Source: Chrysoperla carnea
Lineage: Eukaryota > Arthropoda > Insecta > Neuroptera > Chrysopidae
Reading direction: 5' to 3'
Length of the DNA stretch: 64,000 nt
Assembly (NCBI RefSeq): GCF_905475395.1
Contig: NC_058341.1
Span: forward strand, 35,851,501 to 35,915,500
Shown: positions 48,091 to 56,709 of the stretch, piece after piece
How the letters are laid out: the number at the start of each line of letters is the position of its first letter
Numbering within the stretch: position 1 is the first letter of the stretch
Made by a program: the position numbers and the translations under genes
Notes under the pieces: generated by a model
What the model was told of the DNA's origin: nothing
Databases searched by the model: none
Seen by the model: the letters and a program-made list of their open reading frames with translations, nothing else

Positions 48091-48435
48091 TTCCCATTAA
48101 CTTGAAAAGCAGAAAATTCGAATTTTACCGACTTATTCAAGGTCAAGAGACTCCTGACCTTTTTCGAGTCGAGTCCGTCTGTCCCGTCACCTGGGATCTC
48201 TGTACACTTCGAGAAACAAGTACATACCAAGAAAACCAGAAAAAAAATTCCCATTAACTTGAAAAGCAGAAAAGTCGAATTTCGGCAGTTTATTCAAGGT
48301 CAAGAGATTTTTAACCTTTTTATATGGTTGAGTCCGTCTGTCCCATCACCTGGGCCTCTTCCGTATACTTCGAAGAACAAGTACATACCAAGAAAACCAG
48401 AAGAAATAAATTCCCATTAACTTGAAAGTTCCCAT
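48091..48435. repeat. Tandem repeat, ~160-bp unit, 2.15 copies
   Basis: Unit 1 at 48091-48247 and unit 2 at 48248-48410 both start TTCCCATTAACTTGAAAAGC, contain TTATTCAAGGTCAAGAGA, GTCCGTCTGTCCC and CACCTGGG, and end AAGTACATACCAAGAAAACC. A third partial unit starts at 48411. The minus-strand frame at 47985-48254 runs across unit 1 and has no recognisable domain. Confidence 0.85.
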
Positions 48436-48506
48436 TAAAATTTCTTATTATTATAGATCTATCAGCGGATGGTAGCTTCAGTGACATATAATACAAAGCT
48501 CAATTT

Positions 48507-48939
48507 GTATTTTTTTTTTAAATACATATTTTCGACTACTAAGTAGTCATAATCAGTAAGAATTAGCTAGTGATTACTCTTATTATGAATGTTACTCTTT
48601 GCTAATTTGGTGGAGGACTGCACCAAGAGAAAGTCCGCAAGAGCTTAAATGGCCGAGCGGTCTAAGGCGTTAGTCATAGAACGTTGGACTATTTAGACTT
48701 AGGTTGCGGGTTCGAATCCAGGCAGCGGCAGTGTGAACAATTTATAATTAATGAGAGTGCAGAATTGATCACATTGTCGTCGCTTGGATAAGAACGAAGT
48801 AACCGACTCCACCCACATCAAAAATGTAATTGTAAAATAAGTTTGTAATTGTATAAATAAAGATTAACAAATAATGGTGTGAGTGGCCTCTGTGATAAGG
48901 CGTATGTCACAAATACGGAGGTAAACCCCCATTATTATT
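48507..48939 (+). mobile_element. tRNA-derived SINE, copy 2, with extra 5' sequence
   Basis: The SINE proper starts near 48643 (GCTTAAATGGCCGAGCGGTC), has the B box GGTTCGAATCC at 48709-48719, the same body as copy 1 and an ATT tail. The 14-base direct repeat ACAAAGCTCAATTT occurs at 48493-48506 and 48940-48953, so the duplication encloses 136 additional bases 5' of the tRNA head. Those bases have a T-run near their start and GGACTGCACCAAGAGAAAGT near the SINE. They may be a 5' transduction or part of a longer variant. Confidence 0.85.
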
Positions 48940-48953
48940 ACAAAGCTCAATTT

Positions 48954-51900
48954 TTAAACTCCTCTTCATTTGAATGCAATGCATATAAATAAAATATTTT
49001 GATTCTGTTTAAAAAGGAAGTTAACTTTAGATAATATTTTTTTGTATTTTGATTGTCTATAAATTTTATATTTACAAAATGTCACCACTCCTCTTCTCTC
49101 TGTGAATATAAAATAAAATCTAAATAAATATATTTACATAAAATAGAATGGCCAAGCTTTACATAATAAATAATACCTTGATATGCACAGATCCAGATTT
49201 AAATATTATATGAACACTATTATTATCAAATTTGGTTGTTGTTTGTTAGATGAGAAAATTTTGAATAGATTTGGATAATAATAAGAACGATTCACTGATT
49301 CTTTTGTTCAAAAATATTGTTACCTCTACAAACAGTCTGACAAAAATATTATATAATGTAGTAAAATTAAATTAGAAAAATAATATACTTTCAAAGGAAA
49401 ACGTCAAAATATTGGCAACAAGTCAAAAATTTATGTAGATCGAGTCCGTAGGTAGTTCGATAACACTAAGAAAGGGCACCGCTTTCTATTATGCGAATAA
49501 CAAGATAAATCACAAAAAAATGCAAAAAAACTTTTGTCAGGTCTTGAACAAAATGATTTTCGTCATAATTTTTATTCTTGTATTTTGCTTAGAAGTTAAA
49601 CTGATGGCGCAAAAATTTTTACAGGCCCCGAACTTACCAGATTATGTAAGCATAGTTCCTTGGCTCTGGCACATATAAAAGGCGAGGTTCAAATACTCCT
49701 TCCTTGATTTAAAAAAGAATTACTTGAAATCCAGCATTATGGCTGAAGTAAGTAAGGCTAAAATTGAATCGGAAATCTACCCTGAGAATCTGTGGAGCAC
49801 AAAAAACATCCCCGCGGAAGTTTGACAGAAAAAATAAGACTGGTTGACTCAAAAAATAGAACAAGCAAAAACCCTCCCCACTTTTAATACATTCAGCTGT
49901 ATTCGTAGTTCTTAGGTAGTCCCCGCTAACTCTAAGAAGGGGACAATAAACTTTTATTTCCACTACGAGTAAGAAGATAATTGAGTAACAAATACAAAAA
50001 AATAATTTGATCAACATTCGACAAAATGAATTATACATCGCCTGGCAATTTCCGATCAACGAGAAACCTAGGTGCTATCTATTGTAGGAAACAAGCTTTT
50101 GCATTTTTTTATTCAATTATCCTATCCTAGAATAAGTAACAAAAAAAGAATAATCATTGATATTAGCCACGTGTTCAAGTTAATAATTTGACGGGCCTCG
50201 CTCTTACGAATGATAATAATAGCGTGCTTACTCTCAGTATTAAAAAAAACTACCTAAAAATGACATCACAAATTTTTGGATATTAAAAAAATTCCAAAAA
50301 GTGTTTGTGTTGCTTTCTATTTGTCTACAAAAGTTTTTTGACACTAAATAAAAACAAATTTTTTAAATAGAATGTAAAGAAATGTCAACTTTTGATGTGC
50401 AGTTAAATTGACCTGAATTAGAAATTGAGATATGCATTCATTAATTTTTAAAATCTCTGCACCATGCCAGTCATAATAAAAAAGAACAACTTTTGATTGG
50501 AAGTAAACTGTGTTTGAATATTTTGCTCCATCAAGATTTGTTGATTATTTAATAAAAGTGATAAACTTATTAATTATACTTAACCAAAATATTATTAACA
50601 TTAATATAAATTATTAGATATTTCTATATAAATTCATTTTGCTTTAATCTATTTTTTCAATTTATTATCAGCTTTTCGAAGTTATTCTGATTATAATTAG
50701 TAAATATTTTTCTTATATATTCATAAAACTGTGTAGTCGTGAAAACTTTTCAAAAAATATGTTTTTGTTAAAATGACTTTACCATTTATATTATTTTTGT
50801 TTTCGATCGTTAGTCTTGAAAATGTCGAAAGAGTTGCTACTTTTTTTGAACGGCAGCCAAATAATAAGCCCTATAAAATCCTCACTTCTTTATTACCCAA
50901 CCTACTTTTCTTCTGTAAAAGGCAGACAACAAAACAATCACTACTTTTTTATCCTATAAAGAAATGTGCGAGATATCCCTATCCAATTCTTTTTTTGTGA
51001 ATCTTATACGTATCTTTTGTGAGGTTTCTTTGAATTTTATAGAAAAAAGAAGAAGTTAAAATCTAATTTCACAGACTATAAGCACGCTTCAAAGTAAGAT
51101 TGAGTCGAATCACTTCTAGATGGTTTTAATGAAAGCAGTCGTTTCCCAACTTTTCTCAACTAAACACTAAAAAATTATTTACAAAAATATCGGCATCACT
51201 TTAAAAAATATGTCTACACTCCTCTTTAAACGATTGAAATACAAAGCTTTATTCATATTTAAATCGCTAGGGTTGATTTCTATCACATTGGGACGTTTTA
51301 AATAATAAAAGAGATTTGTCCTTTAAGGGTTAACCGTGTACAGGTAAATTCTATTATTCAGTAATAACCGAATTATTTGCAACAAGTTTAAACTTGCTAG
51401 ACTTACTTATGTATTTTATCAAATAGCACAATGGATGTATTATTGTCTAACTGTTTAAGGGAGTTAAAAAACGCTTATTCCTTAAAAAGTGATGCTTTCT
51501 TAATCATGTGGTTGCTCAGTTTTGGTAAATTGCTTTACGTAGTGGCAGATTAATTATTAGCCGGAGTAGGCAATTGTCTCGGATCTCCGCATTGGTTGGG
51601 GACCCTGGAGAAGGGCCAAAAGAGAAATGAGAAATTTTTAGGACAAGTTCGTCACAAGAGGGAGGCAAGTTGATTTAGGAAAAGTAAAAAACATATTTTT
51701 ATCAAATAATGTGGGGCTTGCATTGATTAACGAAGACTACAAAAAGCAGGGAGGAATGACCAATTTTTATGCGAAAGGTCCCACAGAAAGGAAAGAAAAG
51801 GTACCAAAAAGAGCCCCGACATGGATCAATGTAATACTGACGTTACGCTTAAAGCGTTTTACTTTCACCCGTATTTTTTGCTTGGGTTCATAGAAAATAA

Positions 51901-53045
51901 AGGCAGATTATCCATAAGGAAGAGTGGGCACGTGCCTGCATAGTACGAAATTACAAAAAGGCGCGTGCAAAGAAGATTTTTAAACAAACATAAAATTATT
52001 TGTGTAATTAAGTAAGAAAAACTTTACAGTCCGTTTATATTGACATTTTTACAGTAATTCAAATGGGTAACAGTCGAATTGATATATTTGCTGCAGAAAA
52101 GGAAAATTTTAATAAAAATTTTGAAACTCTCAATAGTCAAAGAATATGAAAAGAACACAAAGAGGATACGGAAAAGAAAGCTCGGAAACATTTAGAGGGA
52201 CAGTGTATCTAGTAATTATAGACAGACCTGTGGTGGAACTTTAAAATAGGCGAAAATTTTACAGCAATTTTGCTTTTTAAGCAACTTGATCAATTTGAAC
52301 ATTAAAGAATTCCAAAACAGAGCAAGTATGTTAGCAACGATGTATTCTGGTGATTTAGAAAAGTCCTTTTTTTAATGAATATATCCATCTATTTTCTCAT
52401 TTAATAATAATGATTTTACAGGTTCCAAGAAATAAAGAACTTGAAACTAAAGAAAGGATCTTTAGTGATAGATTTTTATTGCGGCGTGTGCCAATTTTTT
52501 AAACTACCAACGGTCCCAAAATTCTTAATCTGCCTCGGATTGGAATTGATCAGCAAGCTATCTATCTTCCACTATACTCCACTAGACAAACACGCAAATA
52601 CACGGAAAATAAAATCCAAATTTCCCAATATATAATACTCCTAACTTTCTCTTGGTTCTCGAAATCGAAATTAATATTTTTGATTACTTTGTTTTTCTAA
52701 TGTTTTTATTATGGTAACTTATTCTTAACAACAAATTACAAAACTTATTTCTGGACATTGGCACAAGTCGAGCTGATTTTCACAATAATTTGCTAATTCA
52801 CCCTTAAAAAAGGAATGGACAAGCTAACATTTCAGGCCGATTTCGTAATAAGGTAATTTTAATTTAATAGTTACTTTAATTTGGCATCAAATTCTATCAA
52901 ACTTGAACCACTAAATTATGAAACAGGTCGTTAACAATCAAAATTACATAACATTAAGTCAAAATAACATTCTCTAAACATCATAAAATTAATACTAGAA
53001 TATTAGCAATTAAAATCAGGTAAAATAATTAATTGATTTGCTTAC
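48954..53045. other. Probable Swip-1 intron, no EF-hand exon found
   Basis: If the first coding exon of Swip-1 is spliced in the usual way, this is the start of its intron on the minus strand. I looked for an EF-hand loop read on the minus strand (D-x-D/N-x-D/N-G-x-I) and saw none. Contents: a short frame with signal-peptide-like start at 49553-49678; a GC-richer patch at 51536-51640 (TAGTGGCAGATTAATTATTA then GGGGACCCTGGAGAAGGGCC) that may be a piece of an hAT-type element. Confidence 0.45.
49553..49678 (+). CDS. Possible small secreted peptide ORF (41 residues)
   Basis: The frame starts in AACAAAATG and encodes 41 residues. The first 12 (MIFVIIFILVFC) form a hydrophobic stretch like a signal peptide, and the remainder (through KFLQAPNLPDYVSIVPWLWH) is proline/tryptophan-containing with ordinary codons, ending in TAA at 49676-49678. 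An acceptor-like TTTTGTCAG lies 12 bases upstream of the ATG and a donor-like TATGTAAGC lies inside the frame (49644-49652), so it could equally be a piece of a spliced gene. No cysteine framework and no homologue recognised. A chance frame in AT-rich DNA remains likely. Confidence 0.25.
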   Translation: MIFVIIFILVFCLEVKLMAQKFLQAPNLPDYVSIVPWLWHI

Positions 53046-53215
53046 CTATTAAAAGTACTCTCATATTGTTTAATTTCACGTCGGGAAAATTCATGAAACT
53101 CTGTATAAACATTAACAAATTTATATTTTGGTTGCACTTCTTTGCCTTCGTCTAAAGCTTCGTTAATTTGTTGGCGACGTGTTAAAACACTACTTAATTC
53201 ATCACTTGCTGGCAT
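53046..53215 (-). CDS. Swip-1: Swiprosin-1 (EFHD1/EFHD2), first coding exon
   Basis: The exon encodes 56 residues plus two bases. ATG at 53215-53213; the exon ends ...TTTAATAG and the intron begins GTAAG (53045 downwards), a good donor. The protein starts MPASDELSSVLTRRQQINEA and later has VNVYTEFHEFSRREIKQYES then TFN. This matches the N-terminus of EFHD1/EFHD2 proteins: an ELS.KL.RR segment, a short spacer, and the conserved YTEF.EFSRK.IK..E..F helix that leads directly into the first EF-hand. The family binds calcium and regulates actin and haemocyte/immune signalling. In this protein the two EF-hands and the C-terminal coiled coil would be encoded downstream on the minus strand, at lower coordinates; they are not seen in the window, so the gene is partial here. 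The spacer is shorter than in mammalian EFHD2. The split codon AG-N would give Arg or Ser before the first EF-hand. Confidence 0.88.
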
Positions 53216-53584
53216 TTTTTACAAAGTTTTTTGAATTCACGTAAACAATAAAAATAAAAAACGAAAAGTTTAATTAATATATTTGTACAACAATATGAAG
53301 TCACGAAATGATAAAATTATATGTTACACAGTCAATACTTTGTATACAACTGAAGACAACGTGCTCTTGACAGTTCAGTTTAGGTTACTAGCTGGAGTGT
53401 AGAGATGGTAGACTGCAATATTATGCCGTCATGTCACTGGAATACACTAAGGTAAATAAAATTCTTGCGCAGTACAATTGTTGTTATTTATCCACAATAT
53501 ATTTTACGCTAAAGTAAACAAGTTCTGTAGACGCAAAATAGATATATGATCATAACAATATAACAAATCTTTCTTGAAATTTTT
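53216..53584 (-). other. 5' flank/UTR of Swip-1
   Basis: AT-rich sequence upstream of the Swip-1 ATG. The context at the start is AAAAAATGCC. I see no convincing TATA box or initiator that would fix the transcription start, and an upstream non-coding exon cannot be excluded. Confidence 0.4.
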
Positions 53585-54497
53585 ATACCATGTATATATG
53601 AAATATACATAGTATATTAAGTTTAGTTCCAAGTTTGTAACGCCTAAAAATATTGATGCTACGAAAAAAATTTTGGTACAGGTGTTCATAGAATCACCAA
53701 ATTAGTCTATTTCCGGTTGTTCGTCTGTCATCGCGATTACCCAAAAACGAAAATAGATATCAAGCTGAAATTTTTATAGTGTGTTTAAGACGTAAAAAGT
53801 GAGAGGTCGAGTTCGTAAATGAGCAACATAGGTCAATTGGGTCCTGGGTCCGTAGGACCCATCTTATAAACCGTAAGAGATAGAACAAATGTTCAAATGT
53901 AAAAAATGTTCCTTATAAAAAAATAAACAACTTTTGTTTGAAACATTTTCTTGTAAGCATCACTGTTTACCCACGAGGCCGAGGGCGCTAATTAGGTGAA
54001 AGTTTTGTAGTATGTATTAATATAGGAATATCAATTATGTGTGTGTGGCTATTTATAATATAATAATGGAGGTTTAACCTCCGTTTTTGTGACGCATGCC
54101 TAATCACAGAGGCCACCCACATCATTATTTGTTAATCTTTATTTATTCCATTACAAACATATTTACAATTACATTATTGATGTGGGTGGAGTCGGTTGCT
54201 TCATTCTTATCCAAGCGACGACAATGTGATCAATTCTGCACTCCCATTAATTATAAATAGTTCACACTGCCGCTGCCTGGATTCGAACCCGCAACCTAAG
54301 TCTAAATAATCTAACGTTCTAAAACTAGCGCCTTAGACCGCTCGGCCATTTAGGCTCTGTAGGCTGTGTGGCTATTTAAGAGAGGAAATCTTTCTTTATT
54401 TACGTGACGTCAAAAAACAAACGATTGCGTGATCAAAACTGTCTATACATGGTATTTTAACAATTAACTCAGTCAATTGTTTGTTTTCACTTGTTAA
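53585..54497 (+). repeat. Family D repeat, copy 5, interrupted by a SINE
   Basis: Best-preserved copy: ATACCATGTATATATG start, AAGTTTGTAACGCC, TATTGATGCTACGAA, GTCTATTTCCGGTTGTTCGT, GATATCAAGCTGAAATTT, GAGGTCGAGTTCGTAAATGA, GGACCCATCTTATAAACCGT, GCATCACTGTTTACCCACGA, and after the SINE (54056-54364) TGACGTCAAAAAACAAACGA, TGTCTATACATGGTATTT and CAATTAACTCAGTCAATTG to TTTGTTTTCACTTGTT. The start ATACCATGTATA and the late TATACATGGTAT are inverted repeats. The SINE is younger than this element. Confidence 0.85.
54056..54364 (-). mobile_element. tRNA-derived SINE, copy 3
   Basis: Minus-strand copy: head GCCTAAATGGCCGAGCGGTC, B box GGTTCGAATCC (complement near 54280-54290), the same body as copies 1 and 2 and a short ATT-like tail at 54056-54069. 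It is flanked by TGTGTGGCTATTTA at 54042-54055 and 54365-54378, a perfect 14-base target-site duplication inside a family D repeat. Confidence 0.9.
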
Positions 54498-54952
54498 TCC
54501 TCACATAAATAAACATCTTTATCGTAATTCTTGAAAAAGATTCCGTTGCAACTTTTGGCCCCGAAGGATGGCGGTTTATGGCGATATCCTGTTGTTTGAT
54601 CTGACAAGATATCCTGGCTTTGTGAAAATTGAGCAAATTTTACACTTTAAATTGAATAGCGCATACCCAATGATTTTAAAAGTCGATATAAAGATTACCT
54701 TCTGTTGATTTTACGATTAAATATCTGGAATTTTTTATAAGAAAATAAGATAGCACTTTGATCAAATATTTTAACAGGTTGGCTGATAAGTCCCCGGTCT
54801 GACACATAGATGGCGTCGCTAGTATTAAATGCATATTATTTTTATATAGTACCAACCTTCAAATGATTCGTGTCAAAATTTGACGTCTGTAAGTCAATTA
54901 GTTTGTGAGATAGAGCGTCTTTTGTGAAGCAACTTTTGTTATTGTGAAAAAA

Positions 54953-55011
54953 ATGGAAAAAATGGAATTTCGTGTTTTGATAAAATACTGTTTTCTGAAG
55001 GGAAAAAATAC
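54953..55011 (+). pseudogene. Mariner transposase N-terminal fragment, left arm
   Basis: From the ATG at 54953 it reads MEKMEFRVLIKYCFLKGKNT, the start of the helix-turn-helix DNA-binding domain of a mariner transposase, and then runs into the inverted right arm. The catalytic DDD region is absent. Confidence 0.8.
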
Positions 55012-55113
55012 AGAGTCCGGAAACTCATTATCAAGCCAAGTTTTTGCTTCCACTGTATTTGTTCCCTTCAGAAAACAGTATTTTATCAAAACACGAAATT
55101 CCTTTTTTTCCAT
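55011..55113 (-). pseudogene. Mariner transposase N-terminal fragment, right arm
   Basis: From the ATG at 55113 on the minus strand it reads MEKKEFRVLIKYCFLKGTNT, then VEAKTWLDNEFPDS, about 34 residues of the N-terminal DNA-binding domain, before passing into the left arm. It is longer than the left-arm fragment by the 39-base spacer. K4 here against M4 in the left arm is one of the few differences between the arms. Confidence 0.8.
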
Positions 55114-55290
55114 TTTTTTCACAATAACAAAAGTTGCTTCACAAAAGACGCTCTATCTCACAAACTAATTGACTTACAGACGTCAAATTTTGACACGAAT
55201 CATTTGAAGGTTGGTACTATATAAAAATAATATGCATTTAATACTAGCGACGCCATCTATGTATCAGACCGGGGACTTATCAGCCAACCT

Positions 55291-56400
55291 ATTATATTAG
55301 ACATCGCACAATATCCAAATTTCTTATTTTTTGAGGTAAACATAGAAAACCTCTGGCGTCAAAATTTTACCAAAATTTCAAACTGCTGTATCACTGAGAA
55401 AAATTATTAAATTTGGAACCAAAATAGCTCCTTTCTAGGAGCTATTAGAAAACTTTCTAGCTTTGGAATGTATTGCTAAAAGATTTTTGTCACTCCTTAC
55501 CGCTTTTAAGGAAGGTTGAAAAGGTGAGAAATGTAATCGGTAAACTTTATATGAAGTTTAGAATCATACCAAATTTCAAAAATTAATTTACAACAAATTT
55601 GTGTAGGATCATCTGATCCTTGCCATATCCTAGAATACTAGCACTTTTCTCTAAGCATAATGTTTACGTGGATACAAAAATTCCAAGTTGTAGATTTATG
55701 ATGGAAAATTTCAAATTTTTTCAATAAACATTAAGTTAAGAGAAAAAACGCTATAAATTTCAATTTGTTTGATTCGAAAACTGCAAAGGAATTTTCTACA
55801 TAGATTTTCATACTCTCTTCTATAGTGGAATAGTTTTGCTACCCTATATTTAAAGTTTTTTTGTTTTTATTTATGTAATTAAAAGTTTTTCATAACGTAT
55901 AAAGTTTTTATAATCTTAAAAACGCCAGTCCAAAAGAATCAACTCTAAATGACGTATCAGTGAGTTTAGTTGTTATGGTTAAAATTTCATTTGTAGACCA
56001 AGTTTATCCAAAAATTGCTAGACTGCTACATGAAATTGTTTTGTACAACAAAGAACAGTGTTTTTAAAGCTTCGGCAACTAAAACATCATTCAAGTAATC
56101 AAGGTTGCCTACACCAATATATTAATTTTATTCTGGGTGTTATTTCATTCAACAATAATTGCCTTTCGTATAGACCAAAGTTAAAATAGTTTCCACATCT
56201 TCATGGATGTTTGAAAATATTCAATTCTAAGTTACGGCAATCTTAAAGTAGTGAAATTATTCGATTTTTGTATGAATTATTTAAAATGTACCTATATAAA
56301 ATTACTAATTTTTGCTTGTACTTGTGCATAAGAGTATACCTATGTGCGAAATAAATAGTAAAAAAAGATAAATAAATAGTAAAAAAATTAGTTTCTTATT
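55291..56400. other. Spacer between mariner fragment and carrier gene
   Basis: AT-rich; no gene, RNA gene or repeat boundary was identified. It forms the 3' flank of the carrier gene on the minus strand. Confidence 0.6.
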
Positions 56401-56406
56401 TTTATT
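56401..56406 (-). terminator. Likely polyadenylation signal of carrier gene
   Basis: AATAAA on the minus strand, about 50 bases past the TAA stop of the ADP/ATP-carrier-like gene. Further AATAAA-like sequences follow near 56350-56375. Confidence 0.5.
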
Positions 56407-56457
56407 TTTGAGATGAGACATAATGTTTTACAATTCCATTCCAGAATATCTCAAAAG

Positions 56458-56709
56458 TTATAAATAACCTAAAGAGTATAGTATTGAATCATTGATGACC
56501 AACACAAGTGCACCACCTAAACTTCTCACAGAGTTTGTGAAATTTCCTGCGAAAAATTCCTTGAAACCATACTGTCGATATATAGATACCATACAATTAA
56601 TCATTCCTCTATATTCACGATATTTTTCTGGTTTTCCAGATTGAAGCATTAATCGTTTTGATATAGTATCTAACGGATACGTGAGTGTGGAACTACTAAA
56701 TGCCGCTAC
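56458..56709 (-). CDS. Carrier gene, coding exon 4
   Basis: Residues 230-312 and the TAA stop at 56460-56458: VAAFSSSTLTYPLDTISKRL, MLQSGKPEKYREYRGM, GFKEFFAGNFTNSVRSLGGA, LVLVINDS, ending YSLGYL. Acceptor ATTTTAG ends at 56710. Confidence 0.9.
   Translation of the reverse strand, partial: VAAFSSSTLTYPLDTISKRLMLQSGKPEKYREYRGMINCMVSIYRQYGFKEFFAGNFTNSVRSLGGALVLVINDSILYSLGYL

Larger units (their letters stand above)
54776..55290. mobile_element. Head-to-head palindromic mariner fragment
   Basis: Both ends are the same mariner 5' end in opposite orientation: AGGTTGGCTGATAAGTCCCC at the left and its complement at the right, each followed by GGTCTGACACATAGATGGCG or its near-identical counterpart. 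The two ~235-bp arms are almost identical, so the whole is a near-perfect palindrome. A 39-base spacer at 55012-55050 belongs only to the right-hand copy. Each arm contains the 5' untranslated part and the first codons of a mariner transposase; the 3' parts are missing from both. The flanks are TTTTAAC on the left and ATTATA on the right, without a clean TA duplication. Confidence 0.85.

Noticed and set aside
49665..49700. TATA-like CATATAAAAGGCGAGG
   Set aside because: A good TATA-like word with a following short frame, but it overlaps the stop of the 41-codon frame and no transcript evidence exists; too weak to call a promoter.
49709..50059. 116-codon minus-strand frame
   Set aside because: Cys/Phe/Leu-rich without recognised domain; start is not in a good context, and the plus strand there has an equally good short frame. 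Not called.
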